A stretch of DNA of 43,799 nucleotides from Methanoculleus chikugoensis (GTDB lineage: Archaea; Halobacteriota; Methanomicrobia; Methanomicrobiales; Methanoculleaceae): positions 1-43,799 of the forward strand of contig NZ_FMID01000023.1 of assembly GCF_900095385.1 (NCBI RefSeq), in the 5' to 3' direction. A model generated the notes under the pieces. The model searched no databases, was not told where the DNA came from, and saw only the letters and a program-made list of their open reading frames with translations. Made by a program: the position numbers and the translations under genes. This document shows, in pieces, positions 14,913 to 22,912 of this stretch (its first letter is position 1; each line of letters begins with the position of its first letter).

Positions 14913-16101
14913 GATCCGTCTCGTCGGGACGGCACACGTCTCGCAGAAAAGCGTTGAGGAGGTTCGATCTGCCATCGAGGAGTTCCTGCCCGATATCGTC
15001 GGCGTCGAGCTTGACCGGGGAAGATTCATATCGCTCACACAGGAGACGGCCGAACCCTCGGTGGCGGAGATCCTGAAAGGCGGGAACTTCGGCCAGCTCC
15101 TCGTTCAGTGGGTGCTCACCTACATCCAGCAGCGAATCGGCGCAGAAACCGGCGTGAAGCCCGGTTCCGAGATGATCGCCGCCATCGAGGAGGCTGAAGC
15201 GCACCAGAAGCCCGTGGCGCTCATCGACCGGGATATCCGGATCACGCTTGCCCGGTTCTGGGGCAAGATGGGTGTCTGGGAGAAGATCAAGCTCGTCGGA
15301 GCCCTGATCTACTCGCTTGTGAGCGTCGAGGGCGAGAAGATCGATGTTGACGAGTTCACGGACCAGGACGTCGTGAGCGCTGCGATGGTGGAGTTCCGGA
15401 AGTTCTCTCCCCGGGGCGCCCAGGCCCTGATCGACGAACGGGACGCCTATCTGGCCCATCAGGTTCTGATGCTCACCGGTCGGTACGAACGGGTGCTTGC
15501 CGTCGTCGGCGCCGGACATATTCAGGGCGTGCAGCGATACCTGGACGCGCCGGAGACGCTGCCGCCGCTCCCGACCCTGACCGCCGGTGTGAAGAGTCTG
15601 CCGTGGGCGAAGATCATCGGGGCTGCCGTCACCCTCCTCTTCCTCCTCCTGATCGCCGCGATAGCGTTCTCGGGCGTGGGGATCGACGTCCTGCTGACCG
15701 CTCTTCTTTACTGGATCGTGATCAACGGCGTCCTGAGCGCCGTATTCACGCTTGCAGCCGGCGGACACCCTCTCTCGGCCGCCACGGCGTTTGCGGTCTC
15801 CTGGTTGACTTCGCTCAACCCGCTGCTTGCGGCGGGATGGTTCGCCGCCATCGTCGAGGCAAAGATACGGAAACCCGTCGCCGGAGAGTTCCGCCAGATC
15901 ATCGAGGCGGAGACGTTCACGGAGATGCGGCGGATCCCGCTCTTCCGGGTAGTGCTGGTTGCAGCCCTCGCGAACGTCGGGAGCACGCTCGGGACAATCG
16001 CGTACTTCCTGTTCATCTTCCCGATCCTCGGGATCGATCCAACCGTTGTCATCGCCGACGGCTTCTCGAACATGCTCCAGATGATACTGGGCCTCTTCTA
16101 G
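14905..16101 (+). CDS. TraB/PrgY-family membrane protein
   Basis: The 398-residue protein has the TraB domain at its N-terminus: RLVGTAHVSQKSVEEV (5-20), VGVELDRGRF (about 32-41), and VLAVVGAGHIQGVQRYL near residue 200. The conserved GTAH...E...GxGH pattern suggests a metallohydrolase-like fold related to Tiki proteases. The C-terminal 170 residues hold four or five membrane helices, as in archaeal and enterococcal members. PrgY/TraB members in Enterococcus limit pheromone activity; the archaeal function is unknown. It is the last gene of the guaA-ykgJ-traB run. Confidence 0.88.
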   Translation: MTEIRLVGTAHVSQKSVEEVRSAIEEFLPDIVGVELDRGRFISLTQETAEPSVAEILKGGNFGQLLVQWVLTYIQQRIGAETGVKPGSEMIAAIEEAEAHQKPVALIDRDIRITLARFWGKMGVWEKIKLVGALIYSLVSVEGEKIDVDEFTDQDVVSAAMVEFRKFSPRGAQALIDERDAYLAHQVLMLTGRYERVLAVVGAGHIQGVQRYLDAPETLPPLPTLTAGVKSLPWAKIIGAAVTLLFLLLIAAIAFSGVGIDVLLTALLYWIVINGVLSAVFTLAAGGHPLSAATAFAVSWLTSLNPLLAAGWFAAIVEAKIRKPVAGEFRQIIEAETFTEMRRIPLFRVVLVAALANVGSTLGTIAYFLFIFPILGIDPTVVIADGFSNMLQMILGLF

Positions 16102-16177
16102 GGTGCCCTTTCTGTTGGAGCCCTCCCCTCCTCCGTTTCCCCAAGGTATTTAGGCCAGGAGTGCCCACCATCGTTGC

Positions 16178-16708
16178 ATGAGCCCGATTGGTGGAACGGT
16201 CAATCTCGGTGTCACCGTGATACGGAGCAGGCACAGCGTGCGGAAGTACAAGGACAATCCTATTGAGGAGAAGATCATCAAAGACGCCCTGGACTGCGCA
16301 CGGCTTGCCCCGACCGCACGAAACGAGCAGCCCTGGCTTTTCGGGACGGTCCAGGGCCGCGAGACGCTGCGGGCGATTGCCGATCTCGCCGAGAACGCCA
16401 GGTTCATCGCCGATGCGCCCATCTGTTTCGCCGTCTTCGGGAAGCGGGATGCAAAGTATTACCTCGAAGACTGCTGTGCGGCGACGATGCAGCTCCTCCT
16501 TGCGCTCCAGGCCTGGGGTGTCGGAACCTGCTGGGTGGCGGGGGAGAAGAAGGATTACGCTGAGGATGTCCGGAAACTTCTCAACGTCCCGGAGGATTAC
16601 ACGCTTGTATCTCTCGTGCCTGCAGGATACCCCGAGGAGATCCAGATAAAGACGAAGAAGGTCCTCGACGAGGTCACGTTCTTTGAGCGCTACGAGGAAG
16701 AAGAGTAG
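16178..16708 (+). CDS. Nitroreductase-family FMN flavoprotein
   Basis: The 176-residue protein shows the nitroreductase pattern: IRSRHSVRKYKDNPI (FMN-phosphate binding Arg-x-Ser-x-Arg, about residues 15-25), LAPTARNEQPW, and the C-terminal GVGTCWVAG and VPEDYTLVSLVPAGYPEE segments. Such enzymes bind FMN as dimers and use NAD(P)H or another donor to reduce nitro compounds or quinones; physiological substrates in methanogens are mostly unknown. It has its own short upstream gap (77 bases after traB) and ends 43 bases before the convergent DUF2115 gene, where a T-run serves as terminator. Confidence 0.9.
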   Translation: MSPIGGTVNLGVTVIRSRHSVRKYKDNPIEEKIIKDALDCARLAPTARNEQPWLFGTVQGRETLRAIADLAENARFIADAPICFAVFGKRDAKYYLEDCCAATMQLLLALQAWGVGTCWVAGEKKDYAEDVRKLLNVPEDYTLVSLVPAGYPEEIQIKTKKVLDEVTFFERYEEEE

Positions 16709-16727
16709 GATCGTATAACGGAACTTC

Positions 16728-16735
16728 TTTTTTTC
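16728..16735 (+). terminator. T-run after the nitroreductase gene
   Basis: A CTTTTTTT run about 20 bases after the nitroreductase stop codon fits the U-rich termination signals of archaeal RNA polymerase. It lies in the 42-base gap between two convergent genes. Confidence 0.5.
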
Positions 16736-16750
16736 ACGCCGCCTTCTTCT

Positions 16751-17308
16751 TCATCCGTCGCTCTGCTTTGCCGGACAGTAGGGGCAGAGGGCGTTTGGGA
16801 CGTCGTCGGCCTTCTCCCTGACCGGGCAGAGGTACTCCCCGTTCCTGACTTCGACCTCGAACCCGCCGGGAAACGGCGTTCCCACGGGGTGGGCGGGGCG
16901 GTCGAGGACGAAGATGTTGAAGGCGGCGAGGAGGAAGTAGAGGAGTTCGAGGTGCCGCTCCTCCTCGTCTCCGGCAAGGCACGTCTTCTCGACCATGTCG
17001 CAGAAGTCCTGGTATTCCCCCGGGAGCGGCCTCTCCCCGTCTTCCAGACCTCCCCGGCGGGCGGCGGAGATGAGGGTGTGGTGCGTCTCGAAGATCTGGT
17101 CCATCACGCTCGGGTAGAGGCGTCGCCGGTATCCGGCGGGGACGGACCGGAGGTCGCGCTCTACCCTCGCCCGCACCTCCTGGAGGTCAAAGAGCGAGTA
17201 GCCGGACACCTCACGGTAGAGGATCGTCGCGAGTTCTCTCCTGGTCCCTGCCGACCGCAGGCGGGCGCATACGTCGCGGACGCCTGCAGGACCCCGGATC
17301 GTGCTCAT
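16751..17308 (-). CDS. DUF2115 (UPF0305) methanogen protein
   Basis: The 185-residue soluble protein matches the methanogen-centred DUF2115 family. It has a helical N-terminal two thirds, the motif HPVGTPFPGGFEVEVRNGEYLCPVREKADD (about residues 137-167), and a terminal CPYCPAKQ. With the preceding Cys in LCPV these cysteines could bind metal. No biochemical function is established. The ATG at 17308 is followed by a family-like N-terminus rich in Arg. Its end is convergent with the nitroreductase gene. Confidence 0.85.
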   Translation of the reverse strand: MSTIRGPAGVRDVCARLRSAGTRRELATILYREVSGYSLFDLQEVRARVERDLRSVPAGYRRRLYPSVMDQIFETHHTLISAARRGGLEDGERPLPGEYQDFCDMVEKTCLAGDEEERHLELLYFLLAAFNIFVLDRPAHPVGTPFPGGFEVEVRNGEYLCPVREKADDVPNALCPYCPAKQSDG

Positions 17309-17511
17309 CGCATCACGCAGATATGAGTTGCACCTCTAGATGCATCAGTTCTTCCGTCATGCGAAGGGGTAGAAATATTTGCATTTGTCAGAAGGAGCCT
17401 CCGTTCCTACGAATGGCGAGAACAGTTTGTGGGTGAACCGGGGGCTGGAATATAATTGACTCCGGCGCTACGGCGTTTATCTTGCGGGGTTGAAGGGGCG
17501 GAGCGAGAAGA

Positions 17512-17743
<232 letters not shown>

Positions 17744-17829
17744 TGAGTTCGCCGATGGTTAGTGTCGTAGAATGTTTAAGATCAGGACGTTCCGCCTGCT
17801 GTCACATGTGAGCGTAGCATCACAATTAT

Positions 17830-17874
17830 GGGCTGGAGACAGGGGGGGATGCTCCCCCCTCCCCGTCAGCCCCA
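17830..17874. repeat. Strong G/C hairpin
   Basis: GGGCTG pairs with CAGCCC, and inside it AGGGGGG pairs with CCCCCCT around a short GATGCT loop. The nested stem is stable but lacks a following T-run, so a structural or repeat role is more likely than simple termination. Confidence 0.45.
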
Positions 17875-17881
17875 CCCCCCA

Positions 17882-18076
17882 TGGCGATATCCCCTTGAAA
17901 TCCGTGCATAGGGTAAGCGATGCTCCGAAGAACGGCATACGGGGGATCTGGCGGGTCGAAAGGTAGGAGCACGAACACTGCCAGATGCGAGTATCGCTAA
18001 ACAAAATGCGGAAAAGCGAGGGGACAGCCCCGGTGCAGTGGACCGTGGGGATATCGCCACGCACTGCCCCCGCCCC
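17882..18076. repeat. Inverted-repeat segment containing a dispersed G/C-rich sequence
   Basis: TGGCGATATCCCC (17882-17894) is repeated in inverse at 18047-18059, bounding about 150 bases of non-coding sequence. The right arm continues into a 27-base sequence (18050-18076, GATATCGCCACGCACTG then a C-rich tail) found again at 43762-43788 at the window end. It may be the end of another small repeat element; target duplications were not found. Confidence 0.45.
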
Positions 18077-18243
18077 CGTGGGGCGGGGAGGAGGCCGAAG
18101 GCCGGGTGGGGTGGGGTTATAGGTATGATCTTCTGAGGTAAGATAGGGGAGGAGGGCATGCCCTCTCGAAGACCTTTGGCCTTCTCGTGCCCCGGTGCAC
18201 GGAGAGTGACGGCAGGGCATGGAGTGAATATGAACCGGCGCCT

Positions 18244-19206
18244 CTACTCCCCAAAATGCGGCAGAACCTCCTCCCGGTAAAACTCCATGAACTCCTGCTG
18301 CTGGCTCCCGATCTGGTGGACGCAGACGTGGTCGAACCCCTTCCCGACACTCTCCTCGATCTTCCTGATATGCGCCTCCGGGTCGGGCCCGCAGACGACG
18401 TGCTTCGCCACGTCCTCCGGCGTCACCATCTTCGCCGCCTGCTCGTAGTGGGTCGGCGTGGGGAGGAGCCGGTTGAGTTCCCCGGCGTTTGCGGGAATCG
18501 GCCACTGTTCGTATGCGGTTCTCTGCCCTGCCTCTTCCGTCTCCGCCCAGCAGACCGAGTTCTCGATGTATGCCGGTTTATCGGCGCCCCCGGAGTCGCG
18601 GAAGATGATGAGGTTCTTCTCCGCGTTGCTGCCCGGGTTGATGAACCCGTCTCCGACCCGCGCGGCCATGGATGCGCTGATCGGGCCTTCCGACGCGATG
18701 TAGATCGGGGGGAGATCCTCCGGGAGCGAGAAGACCTGTGCGTTCTCGAGCGTGTAGAAGGCGCCGTAATAGTCCTGCATCCCGCCCTTCCAGAGCAGCC
18801 GGATCACCTCCACCGCCTCTTCGAGCATCTCGATCCTGACCGGCGCCGGAGGCCAGTGGCTGCCGAAGACGTGTTCGTTGAGGTTCTCACCCGATCCGAG
18901 GCCGAGGGCAAACCGTCCCGGCATCATTATGGCGGCGGTTGCGGCGGCCTGGGCGATGATCCCGGGGTGGATCCGGATCGTCGGGCAGGTGACGCCCGTC
19001 ACCAGTCGGAGATCCGCCGTCACCTGCGAGATGCCGCCGATGACGCCCCAGACAAACGGGCTCTGCCCCTGCCTGCTCGTCCAGGGGTGGTAGTGATCCG
19101 ATATCATGGCAAACGTAAATCCGGCATCTTCCGCCTGGCGGGCGTTGCAGACGAGTTCCAGGGGGCCGTGCTCCTCGCATGCCAGTTTATAACCGATCTC
19201 GACCAT
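18244..19206 (-). CDS. F420-dependent luciferase-like oxidoreductase (TIGR03557 type)
   Basis: The 320-residue TIM-barrel protein has the LLM-class features [38 protein letters not shown] (5-42), [22 protein letters not shown], and [24 protein letters not shown]. These match the F420-dependent glucose-6-phosphate-dehydrogenase-like branch, in which the deazaflavin F420 carries hydride. Substrate is unknown, and the mycobacterial sugar-phosphate role should not be assumed. The ATG at 19206 follows GTGATG by 4 bases. It is divergent from hps-rraA across about 100 bases. Confidence 0.88.
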   Translation of the reverse strand: MVEIGYKLACEEHGPLELVCNARQAEDAGFTFAMISDHYHPWTSRQGQSPFVWGVIGGISQVTADLRLVTGVTCPTIRIHPGIIAQAAATAAIMMPGRFALGLGSGENLNEHVFGSHWPPAPVRIEMLEEAVEVIRLLWKGGMQDYYGAFYTLENAQVFSLPEDLPPIYIASEGPISASMAARVGDGFINPGSNAEKNLIIFRDSGGADKPAYIENSVCWAETEEAGQRTAYEQWPIPANAGELNRLLPTPTHYEQAAKMVTPEDVAKHVVCGPDPEAHIRKIEESVGKGFDHVCVHQIGSQQQEFMEFYREEVLPHFGE

Positions 19207-19277
19207 CCGTCATCACATCCGTGTCGCCGGCCTCCTCAAGCACCTCATGGGATATAGGTTTCCCCCGGTCCGGCACC

Positions 19278-19287
19278 AGATAAATAG
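19278..19287 (+). promoter_or_regulatory. Probable TATA box of hps-rraA
   Basis: AGATAAATAG lies with its centre about 27 bases before the ATG at 19310. This spacing places transcription start on or next to the start codon, and no ribosome binding site is present, so the mRNA is probably leaderless. Confidence 0.55.
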
Positions 19288-19309
19288 AACCCTCGCCATA
19301 CTGTACTGC

Positions 19310-20599
19310 ATGGCAACGCCTACTCTCCAGGTGGCGCTCGATCTCCTCGAGCTCGATCGTGCGGTTGAGATCGCAGGTGAAGCGGTCCGTGGCGGTGCGG
19401 ACTGGATCGAGGTCGGGACACCCCTGATCAAGAGCGAGGGGATGCAGGCCGTGAGGGTGCTCCGGGAACGTTTTCCCGATCGTGAGATCGTCGCGGATAT
19501 GAAGATCGCCGATACCGGGGCCGTCGAGGTGGAGATGGCGGCGAAGTCCGGCGCCGGGATCGTCTGCATCCTCGCCGACGCCGACGATGCCGTCATCGTC
19601 GAGGCGGTGCGCTCCGCCCGCAAATACGGCGTCCGGCTCATGGCCGACCTCATCAACGTCGTCGACCCTGTCTCCCGCTCGCGGGAACTCGCCGCGCTCG
19701 GTGTCGACTACATCAACGCCCACGTCGGTATCGACCAGCAGATGATCGGTAGATCGTCGCTCGACCTCCTCCGCCGCCTTGTCGGGGAAGTGGGCACGCC
19801 CGTCGCCGTTGCGGGAGGACTGGATGCAGCGACCGCATCCGAGGCGGTCGCCGCCGGTGCCTCGGTCGTCATCGTGGGAGGGAACATCGTCAAGGCCGCC
19901 GACGTGACCGGGGCGGCGCGGCAGGTCAGGGAGGCCATCGACCGGCCCGAGATCCGGCCGCGGGAGGAGGAGAGCCGGGACGCAGCCATCCGTCGCCTCT
20001 TCGAAGCGGTCTCCGCACCGAACGTCACCGACGCCATGCACCGGAAGGGCGCGATGGCGGGCATCCTCTCCATCTGCGGTCGGGTAAAGGCGGTCGGCCG
20101 GGCGGTGACGGTCAGGACGGTCGCCGGGGACTGGGCAAAACCCGTCGAGGCGATCGATCTTGCCGGGCCTGGCGACGTTCTCGTCGTCAGCAATGACGGG
20201 AGGACGGACGTCGCCCCCTGGGGGGAACTTGCCACCCACTCCGCGAAGAACCGGGGGGTCGCGGGCGTCGTGATCGACGGAGCGGTCCGGGACGTCGACG
20301 ACATCCGGGAGATGAAGTTCCCGGTCTTCGCCACGGCGACCGTCCCGAACGCCGGTGACCCGAAGGGTCTTGGGGAGATCAACACCGAAATCGTCTGCTG
20401 CGGTCAGGAGGTGCGGCCGGGAGACTGGATCGTCGCCGACGAGAGCGGGGTCGTGGTGGTTCCCCGGGAGCGTGCGTACGAGGTTGCCCGGCGCGCGGTG
20501 GAGGTCAAAAAGACCGAAGAACGGATCCGCGAGGAGATCCGGCGCGGAAAGACGCTCTCGGAAGTCTCGGAACTCCTGAAATGGGAGAAACGGCACTGA
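19310..20599 (+). CDS. 3-hexulose-6-phosphate synthase fused to RraA-like domain
   Basis: The 429-residue protein starts [21 protein letters not shown]. Residues 1 to about 210 are the HPS barrel: [16 protein letters not shown], the metal/substrate motif [12 protein letters not shown], and [18 protein letters not shown]. The C-terminal 200 residues are an RraA/aldolase-like domain ([51 protein letters not shown]). In archaea HPS runs the ribulose monophosphate route in reverse, supplying ribulose 5-phosphate in place of the pentose phosphate pathway; the role of the fused domain is uncertain. An upstream ATG at 19247 is in frame but lies before the TATA box, so 19310 is chosen. Confidence 0.92.
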   Translation: MATPTLQVALDLLELDRAVEIAGEAVRGGADWIEVGTPLIKSEGMQAVRVLRERFPDREIVADMKIADTGAVEVEMAAKSGAGIVCILADADDAVIVEAVRSARKYGVRLMADLINVVDPVSRSRELAALGVDYINAHVGIDQQMIGRSSLDLLRRLVGEVGTPVAVAGGLDAATASEAVAAGASVVIVGGNIVKAADVTGAARQVREAIDRPEIRPREEESRDAAIRRLFEAVSAPNVTDAMHRKGAMAGILSICGRVKAVGRAVTVRTVAGDWAKPVEAIDLAGPGDVLVVSNDGRTDVAPWGELATHSAKNRGVAGVVIDGAVRDVDDIREMKFPVFATATVPNAGDPKGLGEINTEIVCCGQEVRPGDWIVADESGVVVVPRERAYEVARRAVEVKKTEERIREEIRRGKTLSEVSELLKWEKRH

Positions 20600-20684
20600 C
20601 CGGCGTCGCCCCTGCCTTTATCTCAAGGCGTGACACAGGTAGATCATCCGACACCCGGACGGTTTTCCGGGGAGGAGCGGCGGC

Positions 20685-21380
20685 ATGTTGCAGGAGATCA
20701 GGGAGGAGGTCATAGGGGTCGTCCAGGCAGTCCTCCCGATCATACTGATCATCGTCATCCTCGAGGTCGGGGTGCTCCGTGCGGCGCCGTCCGATCTCCT
20801 CCTGTTCCTGCTCGGGAGCGGCATGGTTGTTCTCGGAATTGCCCTCTTTCTCTCCGGCGTGAAGGCGGGCCTCCTCCCCATCGGCGATGCAATCGGGTCG
20901 GAACTCCCTGCCCGCGGTTCACTCGCACTGGTCATTGGGGGAACGTTCTTTTTCGGTCTCCTGACGACCATCGCGGAGCCGAATATCCGTATCCTCGCAG
21001 GCATGCTCGACACCGCCTCGGGAGGCGGCATCCCGTCCGGTTCCCTGATCCTTGTGATCGCGGTCAGCGTCGGGTTCATTGTCACCATAGGAGTCCTTCG
21101 CATCATCTTCGGATTCCCTCTTGCTTACCTCTTTGCCGCCGGCTACGGTATCGTCCTTCTTCTTGCGCCGTTCACACCGCTGGATCTCCTCGCCGTCGCG
21201 GTTGATGCAGGCGGCGTGACAACCGGGCTCCTGGTGATTCCGGTTATCCTGGCGCTCGGGACCGGCGTCAGTTCGGTTCTCGCCGGGCGTTCGGCCCTCA
21301 CGGACGGCTTCGGGCTGGTCGGGCTTGCCGCACTCGGTCCGGTCATCGGCGTCATGCTGGTGGGAGTGATCTATCTATGA
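20685..21380 (+). CDS. DUF1538 multi-pass membrane protein, first of pair
   Basis: The 231-residue protein has about six membrane helices and the DUF1538 hallmarks: LLGSGMVVLGIALFLSGVKAGLLPIGDAIG, FFFGLLTTIAEPNIRILAGMLD, and DAGGVTTGLLVIPVILALGTGVSS. The internal AEP and DAGGVTTG motifs recur in the next gene, so the two are homologous halves; many bacterial DUF1538 proteins carry both in one chain. The stop overlaps the next start (ATGA at 21377-21380). Pairing with a P-II-like gene suggests a regulated transporter, but no substrate is known. GGAG-rich sequence precedes the ATG. Confidence 0.88.
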   Translation: MLQEIREEVIGVVQAVLPIILIIVILEVGVLRAAPSDLLLFLLGSGMVVLGIALFLSGVKAGLLPIGDAIGSELPARGSLALVIGGTFFFGLLTTIAEPNIRILAGMLDTASGGGIPSGSLILVIAVSVGFIVTIGVLRIIFGFPLAYLFAAGYGIVLLLAPFTPLDLLAVAVDAGGVTTGLLVIPVILALGTGVSSVLAGRSALTDGFGLVGLAALGPVIGVMLVGVIYL

Positions 21381-22108
21381 TCGTGACGCCCCTCTTTGAG
21401 GGAATGGACCAGGTCTTTCTTGAGGTTGCGCAGGCGCTTCTTCCCCTGCTCATCTTCTTCGGGGTCTTTCAGGTGCTCTTTCTGAAACTTCCGCGGGTCT
21501 ACGTCATAAACCTCGTGCGGGGCATCCTGATCGCAGCCCTTGGCATGGCTCTCTTCCTCCAGGGCGTCAATGTTGCGTTCCTCCCGGCTGGCAGGGCGAT
21601 CGGGGAGGCTGTCACCGCGTTTGGCCACCTGTGGCTGCTCATCCCGTTCGGATTTCTCCTTGGGTTTCTCGCCACCTATGCGGAGCCCGCGGTCCGGGTT
21701 CTTGGCTACCAGGTTGAAGAATCTTCGAGCGGCTACATCAAGGAATCCCTGATCGTCTACAGCCTCTCCGTTGCGGTTGCGATCTCCGTAGCGCTCGGGA
21801 TGGCCCGTCTCGTCTATGGCATTCCACTGCTCTCCATCATAATTCCCGGCTACCTCCTCGTCATCGTCCTTCTCCTCTTCACCGATCAGGATTTTGTCGG
21901 GATCGCGTTTGATTCAGGAGGTGTCGCCACCGGCCCGATGGCGGTCACCTTCCTCCTCTCCCTTGCCGTGGGGGTTGCGGCGGGGATCGAGGGCCGCAAC
22001 CCCGTCGTTGACGGGTTCGGGCTGATCGCGCTGATAGCGCTTGCACCCATCCTCTCGGTGCTGGCGCTCGGTATCCTCTACCGGAGAACACGAGGTGAAG
22101 AAACTTGA
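21377..22108 (+). CDS. DUF1538 multi-pass membrane protein, second of pair
   Basis: The 243-residue protein has about six or seven membrane helices. It repeats the family motifs of its neighbour: LGMALFLQGVNVAFLPAGRAIGE, LLGFLATYAEPAVRVLGYQVEE, and AFDSGGVATGPMAVTFLLSLAVGVAAG. The paired polar motifs YAEP and SGGVATGP lie at helix breaks, as in inverted-repeat transporters. It overlaps the first DUF1538 gene by 4 bases, and its stop overlaps the TTG start of the P-II-like gene by 4 bases, so all three products are probably made in fixed ratio. Confidence 0.88.
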   Translation: MIVTPLFEGMDQVFLEVAQALLPLLIFFGVFQVLFLKLPRVYVINLVRGILIAALGMALFLQGVNVAFLPAGRAIGEAVTAFGHLWLLIPFGFLLGFLATYAEPAVRVLGYQVEESSSGYIKESLIVYSLSVAVAISVALGMARLVYGIPLLSIIIPGYLLVIVLLLFTDQDFVGIAFDSGGVATGPMAVTFLLSLAVGVAAGIEGRNPVVDGFGLIALIALAPILSVLALGILYRRTRGEET

Positions 22109-22473
22109 GTAATGAGTCCGATAACGAACTGATTGTCACGATCGTAAAACGGGGCTGGTCCGAGCCGGTGCTTGCAGCGGCTCGCGGCGCCGGGGCTGAG
22201 GGAGGAACCATCATCTTTGGCCGCGGGACCGGTATCCGTGAAGTGAAATCCCTTCTCGGGATCGCTATCGAGCCCGAGAAAGAGATCATCTTAACCGTCG
22301 TCGCCGCCGACCGGGCGGACGCGGTGCTCGACGCGATCATCGCCGCCGCAGAACTGGATCAGCCGGGGATGGGCCTTGCATTCGTCCTTCCTATCCGGCG
22401 CGTTACGGGAAGGGTTCACATGTTCCGCAAAGGCGAGGCCGAGGACCCGGGAGCACCCCGGGAACCGGTCTGA
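22105..22473 (+). CDS. P-II-like nitrogen-regulator-family protein
   Basis: The 122-residue protein has the ferredoxin-like repeats of P-II: LIVTIVKRGWSEPVLAAARGAGAEGGTIIFGRGTG (about 9-43), then EKEIILTVVAADRADAVLDAIIAAAELDQPGMGLAFVLPI. The GRGTG loop and GxGxAFVLP replace the canonical T-loop sequence and RTGxxGDGKIFV; the T-loop tyrosine is not seen, so uridylylation is unlikely. TTG at 22105 is the start: GAGGTGA stands 6 bases before it, and it overlaps the DUF1538 stop. Control of the DUF1538 membrane proteins by nucleotide-binding is a context inference. Confidence 0.87.
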   Translation: MSNESDNELIVTIVKRGWSEPVLAAARGAGAEGGTIIFGRGTGIREVKSLLGIAIEPEKEIILTVVAADRADAVLDAIIAAAELDQPGMGLAFVLPIRRVTGRVHMFRKGEAEDPGAPREPV

Positions 22474-22480
22474 TCTTGAA

Positions 22481-22912
22481 TTATCGGAAAAGGGATGCTT
22501 TGAGGAGTTCCCCGCCGTGGCCGAGGATCTGCCGGACGGCATCCTCAGCCTGGTCCACGCGCAGGATCAGGACCGCCGCGTCCTTCCCCGAGTAGGCGTA
22601 GGCATACTCGATGTTGATCCCGGCATCCCCGAGGATCGAAGCGATATCCGAGAGGCCGCCCGGCTCATCCCGCATCTTCACGCCGATGACGTCGGTGAAC
22701 GAGACCCTGAACCCGAGATCGGTCAGTCTCCGGTGGGCGTCCTCCGGCCGGTCGACGAGCGCGCGAACGACACCGAACCCGTCCGCCTCGGCAATACTGA
22801 ACGCAAATATGTTGATTCCCGCATCCCGGAGCGCACCGGCGATCGCCGCGAGGCGCCCCGGGCGGTTCTCCGAAAAGATCGAGATCTGTTTGACGATATA
22901 CGACTTCTCCAT
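22481..22912 (-). CDS. Tandem ACT-domain protein
   Basis: The 143-residue protein consists of two ACT domains: KQISIFSENRPGRLAAIAGALRDAGINIFAFSIAEA (about 8-43) and VKMRDEPGGLSDIASILGDAGINIEYAYAYS (about 78-108). The RPGRL and EPGGL loops are the usual amino-acid-binding sites. Its ATG shares one base with the stop of the upstream ligase gene (TAATG), so translation is coupled. In other archaea and bacteria such proteins accompany phenylacetate-CoA ligases, probably as aromatic amino-acid sensors; that link is inferred from position. Confidence 0.9.
   Translation of the reverse strand: MEKSYIVKQISIFSENRPGRLAAIAGALRDAGINIFAFSIAEADGFGVVRALVDRPEDAHRRLTDLGFRVSFTDVIGVKMRDEPGGLSDIASILGDAGINIEYAYAYSGKDAAVLILRVDQAEDAVRQILGHGGELLKASLFR

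Noticed and set aside
14692-15768. Minus-strand open frame of 358 codons over the YkgJ and TraB genes
   Set aside because: It is antisense to genes with clear family signatures and has no protein-like pattern.
19187-20596. Minus-strand open frame of 469 codons over hps-rraA
   Set aside because: It is antisense to a clear two-domain enzyme and is Asp/Arg/Pro-rich without motifs.
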